A model generated the notes under the pieces. The model made no database searches and had not been told where the DNA came from. It saw only the letters and a list, made by a program, of their open reading frames with translations. A program made the translations under genes and the position numbers. Below are positions 8,923 through 16,841 of a DNA stretch of 64,000 bases, one piece after another. Source of the stretch: Candidatus Woesearchaeota archaeon (GTDB lineage Archaea > Nanobdellota > Nanobdellia > Woesearchaeales > ARS49); NCBI GenBank assembly GCA_019322895.1, contig JAHWHZ010000002.1:1-64000 (forward strand). The letters are read 5' to 3'. How positions within the stretch are numbered: the stretch's first letter is position 1; every line of letters starts with the position of its first letter.

Positions 8923-10635
8923 TTACATCTCTTCAGGAGCATAGATTCCCAGAAGATTCAATCCATTCTTCAGGACCTGCCTTGTATTGTCTATCAAAAG
9001 CAGTCTTGCCTTGGCAAGCTCCTTGTTCTCTTCTTTCAGGCAGTGGCATGCGTGATAGAATTCATTGAAAGCCCTGCCCAATGTCAGAAGATACTGCGCG
9101 ATGATGTGCGGCCTCAAATTAACACAGGCATCTGCGGTTTTTGCAGGGAATTCAGACAAAGATTGCATCAAAGAAATCTCTGAAGGCTTGTTCAGCAGAC
9201 TGAAATCAACATCTATGCCTGGCTCTAAATCCTTTTCTTTTGCTTTTCTGATAATAGAGCAAGCCCTTGCATGCGTGTACTGCAGATACGGGCCAGTGTC
9301 TCCTTCAAAAGAAAGGCTTTCCTCTGGCTTGAAAGTCATGTCTTTTATTGCATCTATCTTCAACAAGTAGAACTTTATTGCAGCAAGCCCCACCCACGTG
9401 CCTCTTTCATGGACATTCTCTTCTTCAAGATCCTTGTGTCTTTCTACAATCTGCTCCCTGGCAAGATCCTCCATCTCAAGCATCAAGTCATCTGCATCAA
9501 CAACAATGCCTTCCCTGGATTTCATCTTTCCTTCTGGCAGATGAACCATGCCATAAGCAAAATGATAACAGCCACTTGCCCAGGGATATTTTAATTTCTT
9601 CAATAAAGTGAACAAGACATTAAAATGATAATTCTGCTCTGTAGCAACAACATAAATGCACTTGTCAAACTTGAAATCCTCATATCTTTGCTCTGCAACA
9701 AACAAATCCTGTGTTACATAGACGCTGGTGCCGTCTGCTCTTATCAGAACCTTTTCACCTAATCCCTGCCTATTTAGATCAACAACAATTGCGCCGTCAT
9801 CTCTCTTTTGAAATAATCCTTTGTCCAGACCATCCATGACAATTTCTTTTCCTTTCTTATAAGTCTCGCTTTCCAGGTATTCCTTGTCAAACTTCGGCAG
9901 ACCAAAATGCTTGTAAGTCTCTTTAAAACCTTTGAAAGCCCATTTATTCATCTTTTTCCAGAGGGCCCTCACTTCTTCGTCGCCTTCTTCCCATTTCCTG
10001 AGCATTTCCTGCGCTTCTTTTTCTAATTCTGGATTTTCTTTTGCTTTCTTGCAGAACATGACATAATAATCGCCGACAAAATGGTCTGGCTTTCTTTTTT
10101 CTTTTACAGGAGTCTTTTTATTGCCCCACTTCTGGTAAGCGAGCATGCTTTTGCAGATATGGATTCCCCGGTCATTGACAATATTGACTTTCTTTACCTT
10201 GCAGCCCTGGCTTGCAAATATATTTGCCATGCTTACGCCCAGAGCCATGTTTCTCATGTGGCCGATATGCAATGGCTTGTTGGTATTAGGCCCGGGATAT
10301 TCAATGACAACAGTCTCTTTCTGGCCCATCTTAGAATGCCCGTACTTGTCTTTTTTCTTGAAAATCTCTTTTGCAGTCTCTTCTGCAAGCTTGCTTTTGT
10401 CTATGAAGAAATTGACATAAGGGCCTGTTGCCTTGATTTCCTTTATGTAATCATCTGGCTTTAGTTTTTGAGCAAACTCTTTTGCAATCTCTGCAGGGGA
10501 TTTTTTCATGTCTTTTGCCAGTGCAAAGCAGGCAAAAGCAAAATCACCCAGCTTTGAATCCGGAGGTATCTCTAAGGAGATATCTTTAAGCTTTAATTCT
10601 TTCTTCAGTATCTTCTTTATATGGTTCTGGAACAT
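8923..10635 (-). CDS. argS: arginyl-tRNA synthetase
   Basis: This class I synthetase of 570 residues charges tRNA-Arg. The N-terminal additional domain is followed by the HIGH signature (GPNTNKPLHIGHMRN), a KMSKS-region equivalent (GKMKSREG) and a C-terminal DALR-type helical anticodon-binding domain (FYHACHCL, DNTRQVLKNGLNLLGI). Length is normal. It heads a minus-strand pair with the ureohydrolase, whose start follows the argS stop by 1 bp. Confidence 0.97.
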   Translation of the reverse strand: MFQNHIKKILKKELKLKDISLEIPPDSKLGDFAFACFALAKDMKKSPAEIAKEFAQKLKPDDYIKEIKATGPYVNFFIDKSKLAEETAKEIFKKKDKYGHSKMGQKETVVIEYPGPNTNKPLHIGHMRNMALGVSMANIFASQGCKVKKVNIVNDRGIHICKSMLAYQKWGNKKTPVKEKRKPDHFVGDYYVMFCKKAKENPELEKEAQEMLRKWEEGDEEVRALWKKMNKWAFKGFKETYKHFGLPKFDKEYLESETYKKGKEIVMDGLDKGLFQKRDDGAIVVDLNRQGLGEKVLIRADGTSVYVTQDLFVAEQRYEDFKFDKCIYVVATEQNYHFNVLFTLLKKLKYPWASGCYHFAYGMVHLPEGKMKSREGIVVDADDLMLEMEDLAREQIVERHKDLEEENVHERGTWVGLAAIKFYLLKIDAIKDMTFKPEESLSFEGDTGPYLQYTHARACSIIRKAKEKDLEPGIDVDFSLLNKPSEISLMQSLSEFPAKTADACVNLRPHIIAQYLLTLGRAFNEFYHACHCLKEENKELAKARLLLIDNTRQVLKNGLNLLGIYAPEEM

Positions 10636-10673
10636 ATTAAGTACGAGAATTAACTTAAGCTATTTAAAAGTTT

Positions 10674-10973
10674 TCACTTCAATGCAGATGTTTCAATCTT
10701 TTTCAATACCTGGTCAACACCTACAAACAGGTTATAGTCAGTCACTTCTGAATTAAATTGCTGTCCTTCTTTTACAAGAAGGCCGTTAAGCTCAAACTGG
10801 CTGTTGCCTACTTTCTTCATCCTTATGGTCAGCTTGTCAATGCCGTCCATCCTGTCAGAAAACTTTCGCGCATAGCTGCCTATGACTTTTTTCAATATTA
10901 TCATAGAGCCGCCATCAATTTCTTTAAAACCCACGAGCTCGATATTGCCTCCGAGCTGTTGGCTCTCTTCCAT
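10674..10973 (-). CDS. small alpha/beta protein, possibly HPF/RaiA-like
   Basis: The protein has 99 residues and was not recognised with certainty. Predicted strand and helix order is beta-alpha-beta-beta-beta-alpha: GNIELVGF strand, a helix around SMIILKKVIGSYARKF, strands KLTIRMKKV and QFELNGLLV, then an amphipathic helix NLFVGVDQVLKKIE. That order resembles the N-terminal domain of ribosome hibernation factors. This is fold-level inference only. The gene lies between the winged-helix regulator and argS on the same strand, 18 bp after the regulator stop, so it is likely in one transcript with the regulator. Confidence 0.7.
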   Translation of the reverse strand: MEESQQLGGNIELVGFKEIDGGSMIILKKVIGSYARKFSDRMDGIDKLTIRMKKVGNSQFELNGLLVKEGQQFNSEVTDYNLFVGVDQVLKKIETSALK

Positions 10974-10991
10974 GTATATACGCCTCCTTCT

Positions 10992-11531
10992 TTATTCTTT
11001 TGAGTTTTTATTGAAATCATCAATGCCTTTCAAAAATTTAGATATGCTTGGATCATAATAAAAATCCTTTGCAGGGCGCGTCCATAATTCCTTGGCAGTC
11101 ACTGGAAAATCCTCGCCTACTTTTTTGAAATAACGCGCAAGTGTCTGGCTGAATGCATAATCTTTCTGCTCTAGGCCGGTGTAAAATGAAACTACCAAGA
11201 CTGTTGTCGGATTGACTTTGATAATAGTAGCAATATTCGGCGTGATAGGCAGCATTGCCTTTATATGCTGCTCTATAACATCTCCTTTTGCAACAGCAGA
11301 TGCAGGATAAGTAAGCTCATAGATTGTCATTAAGTTCAATCCAAGAGCAGCAGGGCGCATCAAAACCCGCGGCATAATGCAATTAGCAGAAACAAGCTTA
11401 TTGACTATGCTGCGTACAGTGGGCTTGCTAAGGCCTGTCTTTTCAGCTAAAGCAGGCACATCTATCTTGACACAACTACCTACTTCATTAAGAATTTTTT
11501 TCTCATTACTGCTTAAACCGTTGCTTTCCAT
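10992..11531 (-). CDS. winged-helix transcriptional regulator
   Basis: The protein has 179 residues. Residues about 6-60 form a Lrp/MarR-like winged helix-turn-helix (LSSNEKKILNEV, ALAEKTGLSKPTVRSIVNKL). The C-terminal part is an alpha/beta domain with a strand-rich core (NIATIIKVNPTTVLVVSFYTG) resembling an effector or dimerisation domain, not clearly the classical RAM domain. It is transcribed away from the zinc-ribbon/MtaB/Rmt genes. A perfect 12-bp palindrome directly upstream of its start (11534-11545) and another in the shared promoter region are candidate operators. Targets are unknown. Confidence 0.8.
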   Translation of the reverse strand: MESNGLSSNEKKILNEVGSCVKIDVPALAEKTGLSKPTVRSIVNKLVSANCIMPRVLMRPAALGLNLMTIYELTYPASAVAKGDVIEQHIKAMLPITPNIATIIKVNPTTVLVVSFYTGLEQKDYAFSQTLARYFKKVGEDFPVTAKELWTRPAKDFYYDPSISKFLKGIDDFNKNSKE

Positions 11532-11533
11532 AT

Positions 11534-11545
11534 GGCAAATTTGCC
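11534..11545. promoter_or_regulatory. perfect palindrome GGCAAATTTGCC before regulator start
   Basis: This 12-bp perfect palindrome lies 2 bp upstream of the regulator ATG on the minus strand. Its position suits an autoregulatory operator. Binding is inferred, not shown. Confidence 0.4.
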
Positions 11546-11647
11546 CCTGTTTTGATTTGAAAAACCCCTATTATTTAGTTTAAAAACTTTGAAATATTAA
11601 AATTTTTCTAATACGAACCTTTCCAAATGGAAAGTATCTCTAAGTTA

Positions 11648-11663
11648 ATTACTCGAGAGTAAT
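11648..11663. promoter_or_regulatory. perfect palindrome ATTACTCGAGAGTAAT upstream of TATA box
   Basis: The 16-bp sequence is perfectly self-complementary (seven-base arms, GA centre). It lies 15 bp upstream of the TATA box at 11678-11686, in the region shared with the divergent winged-helix regulator. A further inverted repeat CTTTCC/GGAAAG is at 11619-11634. Both are candidate operator sites. Confidence 0.4.
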
Positions 11664-11677
11664 ATCAAAAGCATAAC

Positions 11678-11686
11678 TTTTATAAA
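11678..11686 (+). promoter_or_regulatory. TATA box of the zinc-ribbon gene, leaderless
   Basis: TTTTATAAA is centred 27 bp before the ATG at 11709, the spacing that places archaeal transcription start at or next to the start codon. Confidence 0.6.
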
Positions 11687-11708
11687 GTATGCAGGTTTAT
11701 TAAGAGGC

Positions 11709-11861
11709 ATGGGGGGAAATTTAGTGAAATGCCAAAGATGCGGCGCAGAGATACAAAGCTATTCTCCTATGCGCAAATGGTGCGTTGAGTGCCGCCACAC
11801 AATTAGTCTGGAGCAGGCAAAAGCAAGAAAGCTTGCTAAAAAGAATTCACAGAAGCTTTAA
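11709..11861 (+). CDS. small zinc-ribbon protein (50 aa)
   Basis: The translation begins MGGNLVKCQRCGAEIQSYSP and contains C-x2-C at residues 8-11 and C-x2-C at 25-28 (WCVECR), a compact zinc-ribbon pair, then a basic helical tail (EQAKARKLAKK). The TATA box fits a leaderless mRNA. Its function is unknown; such single ribbons often bind nucleic acid or a ribosome-associated partner. It directly precedes the tRNA methylthiotransferase, whose promoter overlaps its stop codon. Confidence 0.72.
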   Translation: MGGNLVKCQRCGAEIQSYSPMRKWCVECRHTISLEQAKARKLAKKNSQKL

Positions 11862-11868
11862 ATATAAG
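11857..11868 (+). promoter_or_regulatory. TATA box overlapping the upstream stop codon
   Basis: TTTAAATATAAG is centred 26 bp before the ATG at 11888. The stop codon TAA (11859-11861) of the zinc-ribbon gene lies inside this box, so one sequence ends a gene and drives the next. Confidence 0.6.
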
Positions 11869-11887
11869 ATAAAACTGACTTTTTCTC

Positions 11888-13168
11888 ATGAGCACAAATA
11901 TCTGCATAAAGACATTTGGCTGCAGTGCAAACTTTGCAGAAGCAGAGATGATGAAAGGGCTGTTGGCTGAAGCAGACTTCAAGATAGTTGGTTCAGTAGA
12001 AGATGCGTTTATAGTCATTCTCAATATCTGCACAGTCAAGGGAGATGATAATGCGCTAAAAGAGATAAGAAAAGTGCATGAAGAGCATCCTTACAAGAAA
12101 ATAATTGTTGCAGGCTGCATACCAAAGCACCTGCATCCCCAGATAAGAGAGATATTACCTGATGTTTCTTTAGTGAGTACGCACAATGTGAATAAAGTTG
12201 TTTCAGTTGTTGAAGAGACACTGCATGACAATCCGGTAGCAATACTTGCAAAGAACAAGACGCTGAAAATAAACCTGCCAAGGATAAGAAAAAATCCAGT
12301 CATAGGCATAATTCCCATTGCATCTGGCTGCAGGGGAAGATGCGCATACTGCTCTGTAAAACTGATCAAAGGAGACTTAATCTCATACCCGGTTGAATCA
12401 ATCATAAATGAAGTGCGGCAGTGTGTTAAAGACAGATGCAAGGAGATATGGATAACTGCACAGGATACTGGCTGCTATGGAGTTGACATAGGCACAAACA
12501 TTGCAGAATTATTGAAGAAAATTGTTGAAATTCCTGGAGAGTTCAAGATAAGGCTGGGCATGGCAAACCCAAAATATGTTCTCTTGAACCTTGAAGAGCT
12601 GATAAAAGTCTTCAAGCATCCAAAGATGTTCAAGTTTTTGCATATTCCTGTGCAAAGCGGAAACGACAAGGTATTGAAATCAATGAAACGGCCTTATCAG
12701 ATAGAAGATTACAAGCACATAATCAAAAGATTCAGGGAAGAAATTCCTGATATAACAATATCAACAGACATAATCTGCGGATTTCCCGGAGAGACATATG
12801 AGCAGTTCAAAGACAGCCTGCTGTTGATAGACCAAACAAAGCCAGATGTGCTGAACATCTCAAGATTTGTTGCACGGCCGGGAACAAGAGCAGAAAAAAG
12901 AGAAAAACAGCTTCCAGGAGGAGAAATAAAAGACAGGTCAAGGAAACTAAGTTCCCAGTTTGAATGGACTGCATTCAGCAACAACCGGAAATGGAAGAAC
13001 TGGGAAGGCGAGATAATTATTGATGAGCACGGTAAAAATGGAACCTTTATTGGAAGAAACCATGCTTACAAGCCAGTAATCGTGTCTGGCAATTTTGTCC
13101 TGGGGCAGAAAGTAAAAGTAAGGATAATTGACGTGACTAAATTTGACTTAAGGGCACAGCCAATATGA
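11888..13168 (+). CDS. mtaB: tRNA t6A37 methylthiotransferase, MtaB/CDKAL1 family
   Basis: This 426-residue radical-SAM enzyme adds a methylthio group to N6-threonylcarbamoyladenosine-37 of tRNA. The N-terminal UPF0004 domain carries cluster cysteines Cys12, Cys48 and Cys77. The radical-SAM CxxxCxxC is Cys148, Cys152, Cys155 (SGCRGRCAYC). A C-terminal TRAM domain ends the protein. The archaeal e-MtaB subgroup is the best fit over MiaB because of the overall pattern and host. It overlaps the following rRNA methyltransferase by 4 bp, forming an RNA-modification pair. Translation is probably leaderless. Confidence 0.93.
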   Translation: MSTNICIKTFGCSANFAEAEMMKGLLAEADFKIVGSVEDAFIVILNICTVKGDDNALKEIRKVHEEHPYKKIIVAGCIPKHLHPQIREILPDVSLVSTHNVNKVVSVVEETLHDNPVAILAKNKTLKINLPRIRKNPVIGIIPIASGCRGRCAYCSVKLIKGDLISYPVESIINEVRQCVKDRCKEIWITAQDTGCYGVDIGTNIAELLKKIVEIPGEFKIRLGMANPKYVLLNLEELIKVFKHPKMFKFLHIPVQSGNDKVLKSMKRPYQIEDYKHIIKRFREEIPDITISTDIICGFPGETYEQFKDSLLLIDQTKPDVLNISRFVARPGTRAEKREKQLPGGEIKDRSRKLSSQFEWTAFSNNRKWKNWEGEIIIDEHGKNGTFIGRNHAYKPVIVSGNFVLGQKVKVRIIDVTKFDLRAQPI

Positions 13169-13983
13169 TAAAAGAATTGATTGCAAAAATAAAAGAAAAA
13201 AAAGAGTTCAATGCAATAGAAGATAAGTTTGTGCGCGCAGAAGTGATAAAATATTTCAAGCAGAATCTTAAAGCGATGAAAGCTGTTTCTGAAGGAAGAA
13301 CCCGCTCTGAAGATTATAAGCAGACTGTAAAGCATGTCCGTGCTGTATTGCGGAGAATATATGGCGTGTTCTTGACAAAAGCAGCAAAAGAAAGAGAAAA
13401 GTATCTTTCAGAAGGAGATTATGAAAAAATATTAGAGACGCACCTGTCAACAAAAGAAAGAATTCCAATCTATCCTGTGATTTATCAAAAGATATTTGCA
13501 GTAACAGGAAAGCCAAGAACCATTCTTGACTTGGGATGCGGCCTGAATCCTGTGAGCTATCCTTACATGAAGGTTGATGCCAAATATTACGCCTCTGAAT
13601 TAAATGCATCGGACTGTGAATTCTTAGAAAAGTATTTCAAGAAAATGAAGATAAAAGGAAAAGCAATTCCTCTGGACTTGACAGAGGCTGCAAAAGATCC
13701 TTCATTATTGAAGAGGTTTCCCAAAGCAGATGTTTGTTTCCTCTTTAAAATATTAGATGAAGTTGAAAGAAAAAAAGGAAGAAAAGCAAGCGAATCCTTG
13801 ATAAAAAATATAGATGCAGAATATTTAGTCATAAGTTTTGCAACAAAAAAAGTAACCGGCAAGCCAATGAAATATCCTTATCGCAGATGGCTTGAGCAGA
13901 TGCTTAAAAGAATTGGTTATGAATTTGAGATAATAAAAGAGCATAACGAGATTTTCTATATAGTGAAGAAGCACAATATTTAA
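13165..13983 (+). CDS. 16S rRNA methyltransferase of the Arm/Rmt/FmrO (G1405 m7G) family
   Basis: The protein has 272 residues. An N-terminal helical domain (VRAVLRRIYGVFLT, then LSEGDYEKIL) leads to HLSTKER (93-99) and the SAM-binding motif LDLGCGLNP (121-129). Later segments VCFLFKILDEVER and YLVISFATKKVTG match the same places in RmtB/ArmA, the aminoglycoside-resistance enzymes that make m7G1405. By memory-based comparison the match runs over nearly the whole chain. In this archaeal context a housekeeping or self-protection rRNA modification is likely; the target nucleotide is inferred. The ATG overlaps the mtaB stop by 4 bp. Confidence 0.85.
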   Translation: MIKELIAKIKEKKEFNAIEDKFVRAEVIKYFKQNLKAMKAVSEGRTRSEDYKQTVKHVRAVLRRIYGVFLTKAAKEREKYLSEGDYEKILETHLSTKERIPIYPVIYQKIFAVTGKPRTILDLGCGLNPVSYPYMKVDAKYYASELNASDCEFLEKYFKKMKIKGKAIPLDLTEAAKDPSLLKRFPKADVCFLFKILDEVERKKGRKASESLIKNIDAEYLVISFATKKVTGKPMKYPYRRWLEQMLKRIGYEFEIIKEHNEIFYIVKKHNI

Positions 13984-14017
13984 ATATTTTATACTTAAAG
14001 TTTATTTGGTGGAGAGA

Positions 14018-14635
14018 ATGGGGTTATTTAACCGCAAGAAGAAAGAAGAAAAGCAAGAAGCAGAAGAAATTCCTACAGAACTGCCGATTTTCATGAGGCG
14101 GGCAATAGCCAGGCCTCTTGAAGCGTTTGTAGATAAATATCCTGGAAATTATATCGTCGTGCCCACGCCAGAGGAATTTAGAGAAGGCACAACCCTTGCT
14201 CCAGAAATAGAGACATATACTTCGGTAGTGCTAAACATTCCTGAAGTTCCTAAACACAGCTTGATCTATAAACTAACACCACCAAAAGCAGACGAGCCTT
14301 ACAAGGTCTATACAATAGGCAGGCATCCCGCACACAATGACATCTGGGTTCCTTCTAATAATGTATCAAGAGCAACACATGCACAAATCATAATAAGAAG
14401 AAAAAATGGAGGGCTTGAATTAAAGCTAAAGGATGCAAATCCGATATGCAGCGACCTGAAAACTTTTGTATGGGATGAAATTGGGGCTAGATTGCATCAG
14501 CTAGATAAAAGTGCAAAAACCGAATTAAAAGGAAAAAAAGCAATAGCTCTCTGCGACAATCCTCTTGTGCCGATTTATTTCTTTGAAAGCGCAGAATTGT
14601 ATAAGATGCTCACAAATGACCTTAAGTTTACATAA
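14018..14635 (+). CDS. FHA-like domain protein
   Basis: The protein has 205 residues. After a Lys/Glu-rich N-terminus and a helix (LPIFMRRAIARPLEAFV), the segment from about 110 to 160 reads YTIGRHPAHNDIW, VSRATHAQIII and LKLKDAN. This is the G-R...N-D-I...V-S-R...H signature of forkhead-associated domains, which bind phosphothreonine. I chose ATG 14018, preceded by GGTGG, over an upstream in-frame TTG. No kinase lies nearby, so the partner is unknown. Confidence 0.72.
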   Translation: MGLFNRKKKEEKQEAEEIPTELPIFMRRAIARPLEAFVDKYPGNYIVVPTPEEFREGTTLAPEIETYTSVVLNIPEVPKHSLIYKLTPPKADEPYKVYTIGRHPAHNDIWVPSNNVSRATHAQIIIRRKNGGLELKLKDANPICSDLKTFVWDEIGARLHQLDKSAKTELKGKKAIALCDNPLVPIYFFESAELYKMLTNDLKFT

Positions 14636-14678
14636 AATATTTATATCAAATAATAAATCCTGCTTCTGAGGTGAAATA

Positions 14679-15068
14679 ATGGCGTGTGATCCAATAAAAC
14701 TTACATTCAAAGATTTTGAAAAATTCGAGATAAGAGTCGCCACAATAACAGGGGCAGAGATGCATTCTAAAAAAGAAGAATATATTTTGCTTCTTGACTT
14801 AGGCCCTGTTGAAAGAGACATACAAGTGGTTGCAGACCTGAAAGAAAGTTACAAGATAGAAGAACTTATGGGCAAGCAGTGCATTGTTATCCTGAATGTC
14901 TGCTCTGAAGAAGTAGACAATGTAGAAAGCACAGCAATGATCTTGTTGGCAATGCATGACGGAAAACCAAGATTGATTTCTCCTGATGAAAAAGTCCTTG
15001 CAGGCGTAAAAGTCTACGGCGCAATGGACAGTGTTCGGACGCATATAGGGGAATTAGGGGAAGAATAA
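14679..15068 (+). CDS. OB-fold tRNA-binding protein (MetRS-beta/Arc1p/CsaA type)
   Basis: The protein has 129 residues and is formed by a single tRNA-binding OB domain (FEIRVATITGAEMHSKKEEYILLLDLG, quoted here as FEIRVATITGAEMH; then LMGKQCIVILNV). In many archaea such a stand-alone domain is the beta chain of methionyl-tRNA synthetase or a tRNA-binding chaperone. The ATG follows a GAGGTGA ribosome-binding site. Methionyl-tRNA synthetase itself is not in the window. Confidence 0.85.
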   Translation: MACDPIKLTFKDFEKFEIRVATITGAEMHSKKEEYILLLDLGPVERDIQVVADLKESYKIEELMGKQCIVILNVCSEEVDNVESTAMILLAMHDGKPRLISPDEKVLAGVKVYGAMDSVRTHIGELGEE

Positions 15069-15130
15069 GTAACCTACTAAAAATCTTTGATTTTTAGAGG
15101 TGCTCAAAAAGTATGCGTTTTGAGTAACCT
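15068..15130 (+). repeat. two hairpins flanked by 8-bp direct repeats, upstream of aIF2 gamma
   Basis: CTAAAAATC (15077-15085) pairs perfectly with GATTTTTAG (15089-15097), and CTCAAAA (15103-15109) pairs with TTTTGAG (15118-15124). The block is bounded by AGTAACCT at 15068-15075 and 15123-15130. It may act as terminator for the upstream gene, be a small insertion with target duplication, or both. The TATA box CTTTATAAATA of the next gene follows immediately. Confidence 0.45.
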
Positions 15131-15161
15131 TTATAAATACTTTCTCACTTTTCTGACTTAG

Positions 15162-16433
15162 ATGGGTAAAAAGAAAGCAGTCAAAAAGACAAAGAAGACT
15201 TCTAAAAAAGAAGAAGCAAGACAGCCAGACATAAGCATAGGCCTGATTGGCCATGTTGACCACGGCAAAACTACATTAGTCAAGGCCCTGACAAACAAGT
15301 GGACTGACACTCATTCTGAAGAGATAAAGAGAGGAATCACAATAAGACTCGGCTATGCAGACATGAGCATATTCAAATGCCCGAAATGCAAGGAGCCAGA
15401 ATGCTACACAGTTTTTACAAAATGCAAGATATGCGGAAGCGAGACAGAACTTTTAAGAGTTGCTTCCTTAGTTGATGCTCCTGGACACGAGAGCTTGATG
15501 GCGACAATGATCTGCGGCGCAAACATAATGGACGGAGCGATATTATTGATTTCTGCAAACGAGGAATGCCCTCAGCCGCAGACACAAGAGCACTTGATGG
15601 CTCTAGAGATCATGAACATTGACAAATTAATTGTCGTGCAAAACAAGATAGACCTAGTGGATAAGGCAATTGCTGAAAATAATTACAAAAAGATAAAAGA
15701 ATTCCTGAAAAACACAAAATACAAGGACGCTCCTATAATACCTATCAGCGCGCTGCATTCAATCAACATCGATTTGCTGCTGCAGGCAATACAAGAAAAC
15801 ATTCCAACACCAAAAAGAGATTTAGACAAAGACCCTATAATGCTTGTTGCAAGAAGCTTTGATATCAATAAACCAGGAACAAAACCAGAAAAACTGACTG
15901 GCGGTGTTCTTGGCGGAGCATTAAAACAAGGCAAGCTGGCAGTAGGAGATGAAATAGAAATATTGCCTGGCTACGCATCTAAAGAAAAGAAATGGAAGCC
16001 TTTGAAATCAAAGATAACAAGTGCCATGGCTGGCGGAGCAGCACTGAAAGAAGTGCATCCCGGGGGAAGCATGGCAGTAATGACAGAACTAGATCCTTCT
16101 ATAGTTAAATCAGATCAGCTAGTAGGCAGTGTAGTAGGAAAGCCAGGAAAACTGCCTCCAGTATGGTATGATTTGAAACTTGAAACTCACCTTCTTGAAA
16201 GAGTGGTGGGCGCAAAAGACAAATTAGTTGTTGAGCCGATCAAGAAAGGAGAATTCCTGATGCTTAATGTCAATTCTGCTGCAACAGTAGGCATCGTAAA
16301 TGACATAAGCAAGAAAAAAGTAGAATGCACATTAAAAAGGCCTATCTGCGCAGAAGAAGAAGCAAAAATAACTATATCTAGAAGAGTAGGCCAGAGATGG
16401 CGGCTTATTGGTTATGGGATAATAAAAAAATAA
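15162..16433 (+). CDS. eif2g: translation initiation factor aIF2, gamma subunit
   Basis: This 423-residue GTPase delivers initiator Met-tRNA to the small ribosomal subunit. Visible motifs are G1 GHVDHGKTT (30-38), a zinc knuckle (Cys73, Cys76, Cys88, Cys91), G3 DAPGH (105-109), G4 NKID (161-164) and G5 SAL. The two C-terminal beta-barrels are complete. A Lys-rich N-terminal extension of about 20 residues precedes the G domain. It has its own TATA promoter. Confidence 0.97.
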   Translation: MGKKKAVKKTKKTSKKEEARQPDISIGLIGHVDHGKTTLVKALTNKWTDTHSEEIKRGITIRLGYADMSIFKCPKCKEPECYTVFTKCKICGSETELLRVASLVDAPGHESLMATMICGANIMDGAILLISANEECPQPQTQEHLMALEIMNIDKLIVVQNKIDLVDKAIAENNYKKIKEFLKNTKYKDAPIIPISALHSINIDLLLQAIQENIPTPKRDLDKDPIMLVARSFDINKPGTKPEKLTGGVLGGALKQGKLAVGDEIEILPGYASKEKKWKPLKSKITSAMAGGAALKEVHPGGSMAVMTELDPSIVKSDQLVGSVVGKPGKLPPVWYDLKLETHLLERVVGAKDKLVVEPIKKGEFLMLNVNSAATVGIVNDISKKKVECTLKRPICAEEEAKITISRRVGQRWRLIGYGIIKK

Positions 16434-16435
16434 AA

Positions 16436-16558
16436 TTATTCTAACTTAGCCCATTTGCGGGCAATCTCTTCTGCAATTGCTTTGTTCTTTATAGAAGTCT
16501 TTTCTAGAATATTGCTTCGTATTTGCAACCTTAAATTAACTTTATCTTGCGCAGACAT
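16436..16558 (-). CDS. small basic protein (40 aa), unknown
   Basis: The translation starts MSAQDKVNLRLQIRSNILEK and ends RKWAKLE. It is helical and basic. A GGGGGTG ribosome-binding site precedes the ATG by a few bases, and its stop is 2 bp from the converging aIF2 gamma stop. No family was recognised. Coding status rests on the ribosome-binding site and on position. Confidence 0.5.
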   Translation of the reverse strand: MSAQDKVNLRLQIRSNILEKTSIKNKAIAEEIARKWAKLE

Positions 16559-16609
16559 ATCCAACACCCCCTTTAAAAAAAAATAGTGGAAATCAAAAGA
16601 TTTCCAGCT

Positions 16610-16768
16610 TTATTTGGCTTTTCCAAGGATTCTAAAGACCTTAGTTCCGCAGTGCGGGCAAACACCTTTCGCTGCCTTCATTCCATTTTTCATAGTAACT
16701 TCTTTAGCATCCTTCATTTTAACTTGTTTCTTACACTTCATACAGCGTCCTTCATATTGCTTTGCCAT
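16610..16768 (-). CDS. DUF5679-like zinc-binding small protein
   Basis: The 52-residue product has a C-x2-C pair at residues 9-12 (GRCMKC) and a second at 37-40 (GVCPHC), with a conserved middle (KMKDAKEVTMKNG) and tail GTKVFRI. This layout matches the small archaeal DUF5679 zinc-ribbon proteins. It is preceded by GGGGTGA. Function is unknown; nucleic-acid binding is plausible. Confidence 0.75.
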   Translation of the reverse strand: MAKQYEGRCMKCKKQVKMKDAKEVTMKNGMKAAKGVCPHCGTKVFRILGKAK

Positions 16769-16841
16769 TTTTCAATTCACCCCTTTTAAAACATAAAAAC
16801 ATAAAACCTATATATAATTTTCTATTTTCGCTAAAAAGGCT

